From contig JANUWF010001783.1 of assembly GCA_026120185.1 (NCBI GenBank), positions 4,991,001 through 5,055,000 on the forward strand: 64,000 nucleotides of DNA, in the 5' to 3' direction. The translations under genes and the position numbers were made by a program. Source of the DNA: Voacanga thouarsii (Eukaryota > Streptophyta > Magnoliopsida > Gentianales > Apocynaceae). Below are positions 46,688 through 57,917 of the stretch, one piece after another; within the stretch, counting starts at the first letter, position 1; each line of letters starts with the position of its first letter. The notes beneath the pieces were generated by a model. The model did no database searches. It was not told where the DNA came from and saw only the letters and a program-made list of their open reading frames with translations.

Positions 46688-46787
46688 TTGATTTTTGTTT
46701 GGCTTAGGAGAATTTTGAGAAATAAGAATGGAAAGGTTTGCAAGAGTTTGGATTTGGACTTAAGTCACCAAGTATTAAATACCAAGC

Positions 46788-46935
46788 TTCAACCACTAAA
46801 CCACAACAACTCTAACTTCAACCACTACACCATAACAACTCTTGTTTCAACCATTAAACCACAAAAACACTTGTTTTAATCAGTAAACCACAACAACTCT
46901 AGCTTCAACCACTACACCATAACAACTCTTGTTTA
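46788..46935 (-). repeat. Tandem array of tRNA A-box-like units
   Basis: Five units of about 29-30 bp. Read on the minus strand each carries TTGTTRTGGTKTAGTGGTTGAAG or a close variant, the sequence around the A box of the related giant LTRs. Only the A-box half is repeated. A further single copy lies at 47127-47158. Confidence 0.75.
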
Positions 46936-46949
46936 AATATTTCTTTATC

Positions 46950-47121
46950 AAATTCCCTTAACTCCCACTCAATTACTCCATTTCCCTTCTAATAATACTC
47001 ATAAAATAAAAGCTCAAGCCCACCAAGAAACTAACAAATTCCCTTAAATCCCACTCACTTACTTCATTTCCCTTCTTATAATACTCATAAAATAAAAGCT
47101 CAAGTCCACCAAGAAACAAAC
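46950..47121. repeat. Tandem duplication of about 86 bp
   Basis: Two copies of a block beginning AAATTCCCTTAA and ending CCACCAAGAAAC with few differences, directly next to the A-box array. Confidence 0.85.
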
Positions 47122-47327
47122 ACCAAGCCTTAACCACTAGACTACAACTACTCTTGTTTAAATAGTCCAAAATAATTATATCAAAGTAAATAAATTCATT
47201 AACTAACTTACTCATAGATCACATATACCCATGAAAATGGCTCAAGTTATCAAATGTCATATAAAATGTTATGCCATATATGACTTTCCCCATATAATAA
47301 AGTTGGTTTTAAACGGAGTATTACAGA

Positions 47328-47367
47328 TTTGCTTGAGGACAAGCAAATGTTCGACTGTGGGGGTATA
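47328..47367 (+). promoter_or_regulatory. Hairpin and polypurine tract before L4
   Basis: TTTGCTTG-AGGA-CAAGCAAA at 47328-47347 is followed by the best-preserved polypurine tract, CTGTGGGGGTATA, before the LTR start. Confidence 0.8.
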
Positions 47368-48909
47368 TGATAGGGGTTAAAATCACCATTCTTTTTCTAG
47401 TTATTTAAGGTTATTTTAAGATACATTTGTTGTAATAACTAGACATATTCTTCCTATTTGACATTTTACTTGTAAAATGTGTTTTTGGAAAATATGTGCA
47501 GAGTTAAAGTAAAATCGAGCAGAAAGTGCACAAAACCAGAATGTACTTTGCGCCAGGCCCAGCCAGTGGACTAGGCGCTGGGTCCATTCTGCTCCAATAG
47601 CAGAAATTAAGCAAGCTTTAGGGATTTTTCCAGAATAGACTTGGGGCCAAGTCTGGCAAGTGTACCTGGCACTGGGTCCATTCTGCTTGCTAAGAAAAAG
47701 ACGGCCAAAAATAGAGTAAAATTGAGGAAGAACAGAATGTACCTAGCACCAGGTGGGTCAAAGGTACCCAACATCAAGTAGGTTCTGGAGGGGGAAATTC
47801 TGTTCGCGGAATTAGGGCTTATCCAAGGATTTTGGTATTTTTCTATTCCTACTCGGCCAAGACTTCCTCAGCCACAAAATAGACATCCAAGAAGCCTATA
47901 AAAGTATAAAAAAACATAAGAGTTTGATATATACAACCAAGAGAGGTGAATTAAAAAGTAGAAGTTCTGATTTTCTCATTGAAAGAGGAATTCACCCAAG
48001 CTAAGGAAGATTGTTCAAATGGAGTCTTCAAGGAAGAAAAAAGAGACTTGTCTATGAGCACTTTCTTTTTCTCTTTGTGTTTTTTTTTTTCTTTAGAAAT
48101 GATATATTCAATATTTTTATTATACTTTAACATTATTTTAGTATTCATGATTTTGGATTAATTGAGTTATTTGATCAATTCTTTGTCATCTTTGGTGTTT
48201 GATTACTTGATTTCATTGGTTATTGATGCGAGTTCTTCTAATTTACTTCGACACAACGATGTTAGGAGTTTCATTACATTGATTTCATACTTGTTAAATC
48301 TTGATGCATTTGAACGATGAAGTTAGGATTTGAGAACTAAGTGATCAAATGTTATGTTAATTTCATCTTGACATAGGGTTATTAGCTAATTTCATATTTA
48401 TAAGGAATTGAGCATAATGCATGTTTTGGTTATGTTAGCTTGATTGACAAATCTATTAATATGAATCAAAATATAGGATTCCATGGATTGACAAACGAAG
48501 TGGAATTTACCTAAGTAGAATCATGACTTGTAAGACGATTGAGTTTTACTTTATATTCCTTCATGATGCCAAGATGATAATTAGTTGAGAGAATTGCTAA
48601 ATAGTTCATTGTTATGTTTTCTAGGGTACTTGTCTAAATTGTATAAATCTACATTCTTGAGTTGTATATGTTTCTTTTGTTTTTCTTTTTATTCTTTTCT
48701 CACTTTATTTGGGGTCGGTTAAACAATGATAGACGAGTGGTTAGTGTGTACTTGTTTCTTTGAGGATCGACACTCGTTAATTCCTTGTACTATACTTGCG
48801 ATGAATATACTTGCTCATATATGTATTTTGGAATTAATATTTTAAATAAAACTTGACTAATGGATGGATTTAAAATGGATGATTCTATATACCTAAAATT
48901 TACGCATTA
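47368..48909 (+). mobile_element. Athila-like LTR L4, full length
   Basis: 1542 bp, TGATAGGGGTTAAAATC to TTTACGCATTA, TATA box TATAAAA at 47897-47903. The right flank is copia gag coding sequence on the opposite strand. Confidence 0.88.
47545..47779. repeat. Palindrome pairs in L4
   Basis: Cores start at 47549 and 47574, 47643 and 47668, 47745 and 47770, each 25 bp apart. ACTTGGGGCCAAGT at 47639 is one of the sites. Confidence 0.88.
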
Positions 48910-50553
48910 ATGTCACTTTGATACTTTGTGTCCAGATTTTTCATAATATGTGCAACAATTGTGTGTCATATATGATGTAGCAACTTTTACAAAATAGGAT
49001 TTGTAATTTCCAGCTTTGATATCTGGCCTATAGCCTAGACCATTTCGATTTCCAACTACGTGTAGTGAACTAAGTAATTTTTCAAGATTGTTTTTGCCAT
49101 TTGTGAACTTCTCAATGCATGTGGTAAGGTCATCAACTCTATTTTTCATGTCATTAAAATCACTACGCATATTTTCAAGAGAAAGTATTTTGTCACACAA
49201 ATATTTATTCTCAAGTGACATACAACGCAAAGAAGTTAGGATAACATTATTTTCAACATTTGAGCACATAATAGAATCAAGTAAATCTTTGTTCTCATTC
49301 AACAGCTTTATTTTATCATCCAACAATGAATCTATTTTCATTTCCATCTCCTTGTTTCTTCTAGATAGCTTTTTGAGCTCACGAAATATGTTAAAAAGTA
49401 GCTCATTAGGATCATCAAGCTTCTCACAATCAGAATCATGCAATTCAGATATCGAATTAGAGGAAGTAGTATTTACCTTATCTTCCATGGCCATAAAGCA
49501 AATGTTTGCTTTTTCACTATCAGATTCATAGCTTTCTTCAATCTCCAATTTAACTTGGTCTCAAGTCCCAACTAGTCTTTTTCTTTTCTTCTTGTTGTAC
49601 TTGGCTTCTCTTTTTTTAGCTATTGGGCAATCTGGAATAAAATGCTCTGTACTCTTGCATTCATAACATTGAGGTTTGAAGGACGAAGTTTGTCCTTTCT
49701 TTTTGAAAAACTTCTTCATTTTGCTGAAGTTGCCTTTTCTGAACATCTTTTTGAATTTTTCAGCTACCATTGCTAATTCTTCATTATCCAGATCAGTACC
49801 ACAATTACTTTCGGATTGTTCACTGATAGCTTCATTGTTTCTAGCTTTTAAGGTTGTTCCTCTTTTTCCTTTGCCATTATCATCATGTTCTTAAAACCTT
49901 TTAAATTTCATTTCATGGGTCAAGAGAGATCCGAGCAACTCTTCAGTTGGTAAGCTATTTAAATTCTTGTATTCCTCCATAGCTAAGGTTTTTAGCTGCT
50001 AACTTTTTGTCAAAGCATTAAGTAACTTTCTATTTTGCTCACTGGGGGAATAGATTTTCCCATATGCTTTTAGTGCATTCATGATGTTTGTGAATTTAAT
50101 GAACATATTAGTTATATTCTCACTTGGCTTCATAATGAACAACTCATAATCACGAACTAAAAGTCCTAACTTTGATTCCTTTACTTCATTAGTCCTCTCA
50201 TGGGTAATTTCAAATAATCTTCACATTTCATAAGCTGAATCACAACCACTAACCCAGTTGTATTCATTAGCATCAAGAGCACAACACAATATATTCATTA
50301 CCTGAAAGTTTAGAGTCATTATCAAAATATCCTCATTATCACATTCATCACTCTGTTTAGGCACTTTTCTACCTTCAACAAATTTTGACGGGGCAAACAG
50401 TCCATTTTCATTTAGATTCCACAGCTCAAAATTGATTGAGCCAACATAAATCTTCATTCTATTTTTTTAGAATGTATAATTACTTCTATTGAACAAATAT
50501 GGTCTATTTGTTGAAGATCCTTCGATGTAAGGCAAAAAAGATGAGTTTTCCAT
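48910..50553 (-). pseudogene. SIRE-like copia gag, C-terminus cut by LTR L4
   Basis: Starts with ATG at 50553 (MENSSFLPYIEG). Frames read MKIYVGSINFELWNLNENGL, VMNILCCALDANEYNWVSGC, then KESKLGLLVRDYELF and NLNSLPTEELLGSLLTHEMK, the UBN2-type capsid of copia elements. A first zinc knuckle CYECKSTEHFIPDC is at about 49630-49672. A long clean 211-codon segment (48913-49548) follows, with ICFMAMEDKVN, coiled-coil text, and a second knuckle CTYYEKSGHKVSK that ends at the insertion point. There are several stops upstream. Gag packages the element RNA. Confidence 0.85.
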
Positions 50554-50602
50554 TTGGATCTTTCCTACAAGGCTATTAAAGCAAAGATAATGTAAACCAA
50601 TA

Positions 50603-50614
50603 CTCTGATACCAA
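50603..50614 (-). other. Primer-binding site for initiator tRNA-Met
   Basis: The minus strand reads TTGGTATCAGAG, the standard copia primer-binding site, just inside the LTR. Confidence 0.85.
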
Positions 50615-50615
50615 T

Positions 50616-51349
50616 TAATAAACCTTAGAGGGGAATGAATAAGATTTATGGCAAACAAATGCAAACTTTAAGGGTCTTCTGAAAATCTTAAGGCAAGAAC
50701 CAACAAAGTGAGTGAGCCAAAAACATATTATCCATGCAGCTTTGAATGTGCTACTAAAGAACTTTCAAAAATCCACTAAATGATGGAAAGAAGATCTATA
50801 TTTAAGAAGGGTAAGTTAAGTAACAATGACAGTTTCGCTCAACTACATAAAGTCTTTGATTAAATCAATGAATGCAAGAAGGAGTGTAATGCTTATGTTC
50901 ACAATGACAGATTTTCGCAGTTTTAGGAGTGCAGACAGGAATCTTTTAAATCAGCACTAAGTGATAAGAAGATGGTCTATATTAAAGACGGGTAGTTGAG
51001 ATATTAATAACAGACTTATCATAGAACGATAGAGTTTTTAAAGCTGATCAACAATTGCAGAGATAAAGATAGAGTTTTTATTATTTTTTTTTTTGTCTGA
51101 TAACTACAGAAAGTGTAGAAAAATGCAGAAGAAAAGACCCAAGGATGTATAGTAATTCGATCCTCAAATGATCTACAGCCACTACCTTAAGCAAACACTT
51201 ACGAATTTCAACACAACCAGGAAAACATTTTTTCCCAAATCAATGGTGGTAGGCAACCATAATCTTATACAAGAGGATCACCACACTTGGTTTTACACCC
51301 AATCTCTTCAAACTCAACAATCAAGGCTCACCCTAACTGAGTTTTACTT
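50616..51349 (-). mobile_element. 5' LTR of the SIRE-like copia element, truncated
   Basis: Similar to 30499-31235 throughout and then abruptly different after GAGTTTTACTT. The outer half of the LTR, including its U3, is missing. Confidence 0.8.
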
Positions 51350-52081
51350 TTGGACATCTTATGACTAGTATGGGTAGACATCCTATTGAAAAAGTAACTC
51401 ATGTTAGTCAATACCGTCATTAACTAACGGTCAACAGACTTCTAGTGCCTTTTTTATAATTTGTAGTATTAAAGTGTCATTATCCCCAATTTAATGTAGT
51501 TAAATTACAATAAATCCTTTTATTTATTATGACTAAGGTTTATATTAAGATTGAAATTTGTATTAAAGTTGTGATTAGTGACTGCCATAGAGGTTGTTTC
51601 AATTTTATTTTAGAATCTTATTTTAGATTAAGATTTGAGAATAATTAATTTGTATTTTTTAAATTTGTGGATGAAAACATTTTTTTTTTTTGTAAAAAAA
51701 GTTCAAAAATCTAAAAATTGAACTGGAATTGCCTTTGTCCCTTTAGAATCAAAAACTCGAATATACATCTCGTCTTATCTTGAAATTTTAGAACATGACG
51801 GGATGAAGATTTTTGGCACCATGGTTTGGGACCAGTACTAAGGATATAGGAAAGATGAAATTTCGGGATAGTACTGAGGATCTCCAAATTCCCGAACTAT
51901 CCCGAATCGTGAGCACCCTTTCTCCAAACCCCAGCAATATGTACCCCTACTCCTCAAGGCTACCATTGAAGTGTAATCCCTCATTTGAACATCCACCCAC
52001 TATCTTTTACTCTTTCCCAGGTAAACATGATTCTTTTCTTCCCAATCCCTTTAATTTTACAATTTATCTTGTAATTATTAG
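51350..52081 (+). other. Unassigned sequence
   Basis: A less AT-rich segment (51800-52020) has a short plus frame reading MYPYSSRLPLKCNP and ends in a CCCAG|GTAAAC donor-like site. No family recognised. It may be a low-copy exon remnant or the target of the neighbouring copia element. Confidence 0.3.
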
Positions 52082-53259
52082 TGCTATGCCCTAAAGACAA
52101 TCACTTGTACCATGTATATTGCATAATAATTAATAAAAGATGCATTCTTTTTCTTTCAATTTGATTGTTATATCTTAATATGCGTATAAATTATTTGATA
52201 AAGTCCCTAGTACAACACAATATTAAGAAAATCATGATAGAGATCATGACGTGAAATTCCTACTACACTATGTAGTGTTTGTGCTTGAATAATCCCAAGT
52301 TATAGTATTAATGATATGGGACATTATTAATACGTCAAGACTAGCACATGTTATATCCCTTGATTGGATCAAGCAATGGTTTTCATAACCGTGAGTATTG
52401 TGATACTCAGGATTAATATGTGGATGCTTGTTATATAAACAAGTTCATTAGATGATTTAGTTATGAGATAATCATTTGGATAAGCTATTGAGTGTTAGTG
52501 ATAGAATATTATTATAGCAAGTGGGCAAGTATCCTTGACTTGAGATCTCCAAGGTATTTTGTTTATCGAGCATTGTACTTTGATTCTAATCTTTGGAGTC
52601 CTACAAGGACTACCTATGGGATGGATATTGGGTACAGTGTAAAGTAAACGAAAGTAACTGAGATGGTCAATAAATGATTCACTACTCCAATAGTAGGAGA
52701 AAATATCTCAGGGCCACTTCTAGAAATCATTACTCATGAAGTCCCTAGCTAAGGCGACTATGTGTTGGAAATAGTTCCAAATTTGATACATATATTGAGT
52801 AATGAATTTCTTGAACAAGTAATAAAATATTCGAGGCAGAATTAATAATATTCTAGATGGAGTTGACACTAATTCCATGCTCTAGACTAAATGAGATATG
52901 GTATGGTGAAAAGAGTTTATTGTTCTAGTTATTTGCTATTGAAATGTTCATGTCAAGCCCCTTGACTTTCTGAACTTTTAGGTGATCAAGAGTCATTGCC
53001 AGATATCTTTCTTGATCTGCTAAATATGAATTTATTAATTAGAGAATTAATAAATTAATTCTATATTTTATTTAGAATTATTGATTCTAAAGCTGTTAGA
53101 ATTAATTCATATTATGCTAGCAATAAGACTAGAAAACCTAATTGGTCACAAACAATAAAGGTTTGAATGCCCAATATATATTATTTGATAATATTATGGG
53201 ATTAATTAAGAAAAGAATATATATTTATACGTGAATTATAAGTTTGTTATAATTCATAG
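52082..53259 (+). mobile_element. Copia LTR, first part
   Basis: Begins TGCTATGCCCTAAAGACAATC, a start common in plant copia LTRs. It is interrupted at 53260 by a solo LTR and resumes at 56877. Confidence 0.75.
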
Positions 53260-56200
53260 TGTAACACCCCACTACCTATGTCCCATTAGGGTTGGAGATG
53301 TCGCCCTGTCCACAGGACAAGGGGTCGTTATAACGAGGACACACAAAGTAAAATAAAAGAAATACTTCAAAATTAAACTTATTACAACCCAGCAATACAT
53401 GAACAAATTCAAAAAATAAATATCTGCTACTATCTCTCAAAAGAAATACATAGGAATGATCACAAAGAGTCTTCAAGACATAGGCAATAATCTAGCTAAT
53501 GACCTTCACAGTAAGATCAACCTAAAAACATGGTATAAAAGGTGGTGAGATAAAAATCTCAATAAGCTCGTGTGTGCTTTGAGTGTTTCAGGTAAAACAG
53601 TTCATGTATGCAAATTGTAAAAGTTTCATAAAGGAAAGTGCTGGCAAGTATTAAATAAATGTCATAAATGAAGAGTGGTGTTTTGCTTTCCAAAACATAC
53701 ATGTGCACAATAAATGCAATCACTCAAAAGAGGTAGCCATGGAACCACACTTTGTGCACCATGACAATATAACGATCAGAATGCCATACGCTAAGCATAC
53801 TGACACAAGGTAGGTATACGGCCTACCAGGTGAGATACTCCCCCATCTCTACATCCAAACTTACCGGTTATCCACTCCAAAAACATAGTCCACTTGACTG
53901 AACTTGCTAACTCGGACTAGTATGACCTTCAAAACTGGCATCCTATCTGGGAAGGAATTACCCCCCAGAGGTGGCCACCTACTGAGAAACTTACCCTAAC
54001 CCTTCAAAGACTAGTTCTAGTAGTCTACCCTTATTGAGTACTCAACATTGTTTGTTCCACTTGGGAGAAAAAGTGATCATACAATGATTTACTTGAAAAT
54101 AGCAATTATGATTTCTAAACCTCTTGCCGAGTTGGTTTTACGAAAAGTTTAGCATTTTGTGTAAAATCGTTTGCTTAGTTTTAAATAGCTTGCTTGATTG
54201 AAAGAAAAGGAAAATTGTCCATAATTGCTTTACAGTACAAATTCTCGTATACAATGAGTTGGCTTGCCACATTAACTTTGGTCTTCAAATGACTCTATGC
54301 AGGAACTTACCTGATCCTTTGCTCTTCTTAAACTCAAAAATCCTCCAAGGTCTACCTAACCCTGCCTGGGATAAACACAAGGTATAAGATAATCTTTGGA
54401 CCATATCTGCCTTACATAAATAATCACAACCACAACTAACCATGACCATAATGTCTTAGGCTTTAATACTAGTTGTTAAAGTATTTTATAAATTAAATCT
54501 AGCTTGATGAGTTAAGATAACTAGGGGTTCTAAAGTAAATGCTAATAAGTTATAGTTTCAAATAATAACTATAAATATTATTGTTAATAAATAAACTAGT
54601 GTTAAATATTGAATAGTACTAAATCCTAAATAATATTGGTAAATATTATAAATAATAAATTACACTTTAATTCTTAATTATTAATTAATAGATAATAAAT
54701 AACCAATAAAACTAATAATAAACAAATTATTCCTAATTTTTAATTTAATAAATAATAAATAAATTTTAATATAAATAATATTTATGGATATAGGTAAAAG
54801 TTTTAGTAAGGCTAAGTATTATAGTCTACAAGGTCATTTGATATTAACTAATTCTAATATTTTATTATTTATTTATATATTTTTTAATAAAATATTTTAT
54901 TGATTTAAATAATAAAAATATTAATATTTTAATTAATATTCTATTTCCCAACCTTCCTAGTAATTTTTAATTCTATAGATTAAATTGAATAATAATTCTA
55001 ACTAAACTAATAAAAATTGTTAATAAAAATAATTTTAAAATTAACAAAGAAAATAATCTTTTACCATAGTTTTTCTATTGTTAGAAAAGATTCATGAACA
55101 CATTCCCAAACATTAAATAATATGCTAATCCATTTATAAACATATACTTGAATTGACACATACTAATGCATGGCCAATCTCCTACTAGGCATAATCACCA
55201 TCTATGGCTTTATTGAAAATTAAGAACATAAAGCCTAATCATCATTGGTGGCATAACATCTATCATGTATCAAAACATCCATAAATCTCAATAACCATGA
55301 TGAGCATATATTGATTCAAAAGAAAAATTCATAAGGCCTAATCATACATTTCAACTCTCATGTCCTAACTCCATCCCCTTCATCCATATACATATACTCA
55401 ATCCCCCATTTATATTCAATCTTACTATTAACATCTAAGAGACACGAATTCAGAAATTAAAAAGGAAGATTCAAGAAGAAATACTTGATGGATGATCGCT
55501 TGATGGAGGTTTCTTGAATAGTGAAAGTCCACGCGCTTGAGAGCCTTTAGTGGTCCAAAAAGTAGCCATGGTTGATCATCACCATTTTGGCCAAGAGAGA
55601 GAGAGAGAGAGAGAGATGAATGGCATTAGAATGGAATATTAAAAGTTGAGTAGAAGAGAAAGAACAATAGAGTTGTTCTTGTTTTACCTTTTGATTTTCT
55701 TGGAACCTTCAACAAAAAAACTAGTTTTGATCCGTTCAAAAATTCTGGTTTGCATGATTTCATACTATAAAGACCAAAAATGAAGACTAGGGATTAAATA
55801 TGAGTGATTTGGAGTATTTGGGAGTGATTAGAGATGTTTAGGATAGGTTTAGGCTTGATGGGGTGAAGTGTGTGTTCTTGGTGTTTTTGAGAGAGTTTGA
55901 GAGAAAAAGGCTGGAGAATTGCTGGAAATGTTGTTGGCCGAATAGTCTAGTACAGATAGGAGTTTCGGTTTAGCAAGAAGGAGAGAGAAGTGTTCAGTTT
56001 TTTTGAAATTCAAATGGAGGAAAATGATGAGTTGTTTGACGTAGAGGATTAGTTAATGGTGGTTGTTCATGGGAGGTCTCTTGCTCTTTAATGGTGTAAG
56101 GTTGAACAAGCTAGTCTTAATGCTAGGAATGGAGGTTCATTCAGCTTATAATGCTGGCCAAAACTTAGTCTATAATGGTAGAGAAATTCTAGTTTGATCA

Positions 56201-56876
56201 CTTGCTACAAGAGTGTTTTAATAGAGCAAAAAATCTGGAATTAGTTTGAAGTTCAATTGAGTTTTGGATAGAGTAATCAAAGGAGCTTTTTGAGGTGTGA
56301 TCATCCAAACACTCAAGGTTAGTACAGAATTTTTGGAATTAAAAAGAATGGATTAATGGATTAAGGATAGTTTAAATTATAAAGATGTTAGGACAAGGCT
56401 AGAGAAATTAAAGGGGAGAAGAATTCCTCTAGAATTCTTTTTAGGATATGATCACATGATCAAGACATTATCTTGATGTCTCCCTTAAGACAACATTCCT
56501 ATCTTTAAGGAATGTAAGAAAATTAAAAATTCAAACATAGTTAAGATAATCATGAATAAAACTTAAGTGATGTGATTTGAACTCATGACTTTAGAGATTA
56601 AACTACAAAGCTCTAACCACTTAATCACATCAACTCTTGTTTTTATTTTCTAATCCAAATATTCTTCTTATCTAAACTTCAAGCCTTCTTCCTATTTTGA
56701 CTTCAAGCAAAATTATCTTTTTACCCTTTCTACCCAATAAGTATAAATAAGCCATTTAACCTCTAAAACCCAATTCTAAGGCATATAAAATCATTCGAAA
56801 AGTATATTTTTATACAGAATGACACGATATGAATCCTATACCCCTTACTCTAAGGTTGGTTTTAGGTGGGGTTTCA
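53260..56876 (-). mobile_element. Giant solo LTR (3.6 kb), minus strand
   Basis: Plus orientation TGTAACACCCCACTACC to GGTGGGGTTTCA. It is flanked by CATAG (53255-53259) and CATAT (56877-56881), a target duplication with one change. The sequences GGTAGTGGGGTGTTACA, the splice-donor block and the A/B boxes match the plus copy at 33013. Nothing internal to a retrotransposon is present. A (GA)n run lies at 55594-55616. Confidence 0.8.
56572..56627 (-). promoter_or_regulatory. tRNA-like A and B boxes in the minus-strand giant LTR
   Basis: Minus-strand TGATTAAGTGG (56627-56617) and GAGTTCAAATCAC (56584-56572), the same spacing as at 33264-33318. Confidence 0.5.
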
Positions 56877-57374
56877 CATATGGGATTTGGTTGCAAATTA
56901 TATAAACTTCAAGGGTCCAATTGTATATATTAGATCTTAGAGGACTTAATTATAATTAACACAAATCCTAAAACCTATAAATATGGAAATCATTCCCTTT
57001 TGCTACAAGGAGTTGGACGATGAAAAATAGAGGATTTCAGACGTTCCTTCTTCATCCTTGTTCTTCTCCAATTAAACCTAGACGCTCCTCTTCAATTAGC
57101 ATAGTTTTGAGTGGGCTTTGTGAGCAATTCAACCTTGTGTGGATTACTGCTAAAGATAATGCTACTCTTGGATTGTAGTGAGACGATTGGACGATCAAAA
57201 CAAAGGAATTGGTTCCTGATTTGGTGCAAGAAAATTTTTGTTTTCTACTATAAAACGTAATCTCCGTTTCCTTTCTCTATTCCCATTTTAATTGCAAATA
57301 CATGATCCTTGGGCATGGATTTCATGGTTATTTCTTCTACGATCTTATTTGTTAAGCATGATAAAATCCCAACA
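56877..57374 (+). mobile_element. Copia LTR, second part
   Basis: Resumes with GGGATTTGGTTGCAAATT, has CCTATAAATATGG (TATA, about 56974-56984), and ends ATCCCAACA next to the primer-binding site. The full LTR without the insertion would be about 1.68 kb. Confidence 0.78.
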
Positions 57375-57375
57375 A

Positions 57376-57387
57376 TGGTATCAGAGC
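57376..57387 (+). other. Primer-binding site for initiator tRNA-Met
   Basis: TGGTATCAGAGC, one base after the LTR end. Confidence 0.9.
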
Positions 57388-57775
57388 TTTTGTGTTTGCA
57401 TTTTAATGGAATTACTTTGAAATAGTTTCTGAGCATGTAATTGTATGATCGTGGTGATTGTATGTCTAGTACTTTGTATGGTGTGTCTAGTTTTTCTAGT
57501 TTGAAGAGTCTCTAGGTCATTGAAAAATGGTTGGGAAGTTGTTTCCATGTGGGTCTGGTTTTTGGCGTTAGATTCTTCCTGCAATCAAGCTTTTGATTCA
57601 ACAATTTGGATTGTTGTTTAAATTGTGATATAGATTATAGTTGGTTGTTAATATTTATTAACAATACTTGATACCAAAATTGTTTTAAACTGTCTGAAAA
57701 ACACGTTGCTATTCATGAAAAATTTACAAAAGAATCCGGGGAAGAAAATGAACAGTGGTGTTTTTTTGTTTCCAA

Positions 57776-57917
57776 AGCATACCTGGCGCCGAGTGCATTC
57801 GACCTTGGCACCGGGTGCACTCTATTCTTCTCCTGTTTTATGTGCTAGCCACGTGCCTCCAGAGCAAACCTGGCGTCGGGTACCTTCGACCTACCTAGTG
57901 CCAGGTGTACTCTGTTC
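57776..57917. repeat. Palindrome-pair module in the copia leader
   Basis: Cores are at 57785 and 57807 (22 bp) and 57872 and 57897 (25 bp), about 88 bp between pairs. The second unit contains CCAGAGC, ACCTGGCGTCGGGT, ACCTTCGACC, ACCTAGTGCCAGGT and ACTCTGTTCTT, which also match the Athila-like LTR units outside the palindromes. It is located between primer-binding site and gag. Confidence 0.85.

Larger units (their letters stand above)
44511..47325 (-). mobile_element. Giant LTR, truncated copy, minus strand
   Basis: The right end (TTACA at 47321-47325) on the minus strand reads TGTAATACTCCG. It shares the splice-donor block (45483-45466) and the tract with tick-tack gap and Thr/Leu-rich short frames seen in the other two copies. 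The left side starts at a position equivalent to about 53530 in the minus copy, so the terminal 250 bp are lost together with most of the host element's internal region. Confidence 0.65.
32381..48909 (+). mobile_element. Multi-LTR complex of non-autonomous Athila-like elements
   Basis: Order on the plus strand: 3' internal region (32381-37951, interrupted by a long LTR), LTR L1 (37952-39402), internal start (39403-39839), LTR fragment L2 (39840-40094), full short internal region (40095-42922), LTR L3 (42923-43837), internal start (43838-44510), a truncated long LTR insertion, internal end (47326-47367) and LTR L4 (47368-48909). LTRs and leaders are the same family as the minus element at 17817. 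The complete internal unit is only 2.8 kb and has no pol. The complex replaced or deleted most of a copia element. Confidence 0.8.

Noticed and set aside
49088..49531. 147-codon plus-strand frame, Ser/Phe-rich
   Set aside because: Antisense of the copia gag coiled-coil segment.
51813..52094. 93-codon plus frame before the copia LTR
   Set aside because: It runs into the LTR start and shows no known domain. Mentioned only as an unassigned segment.
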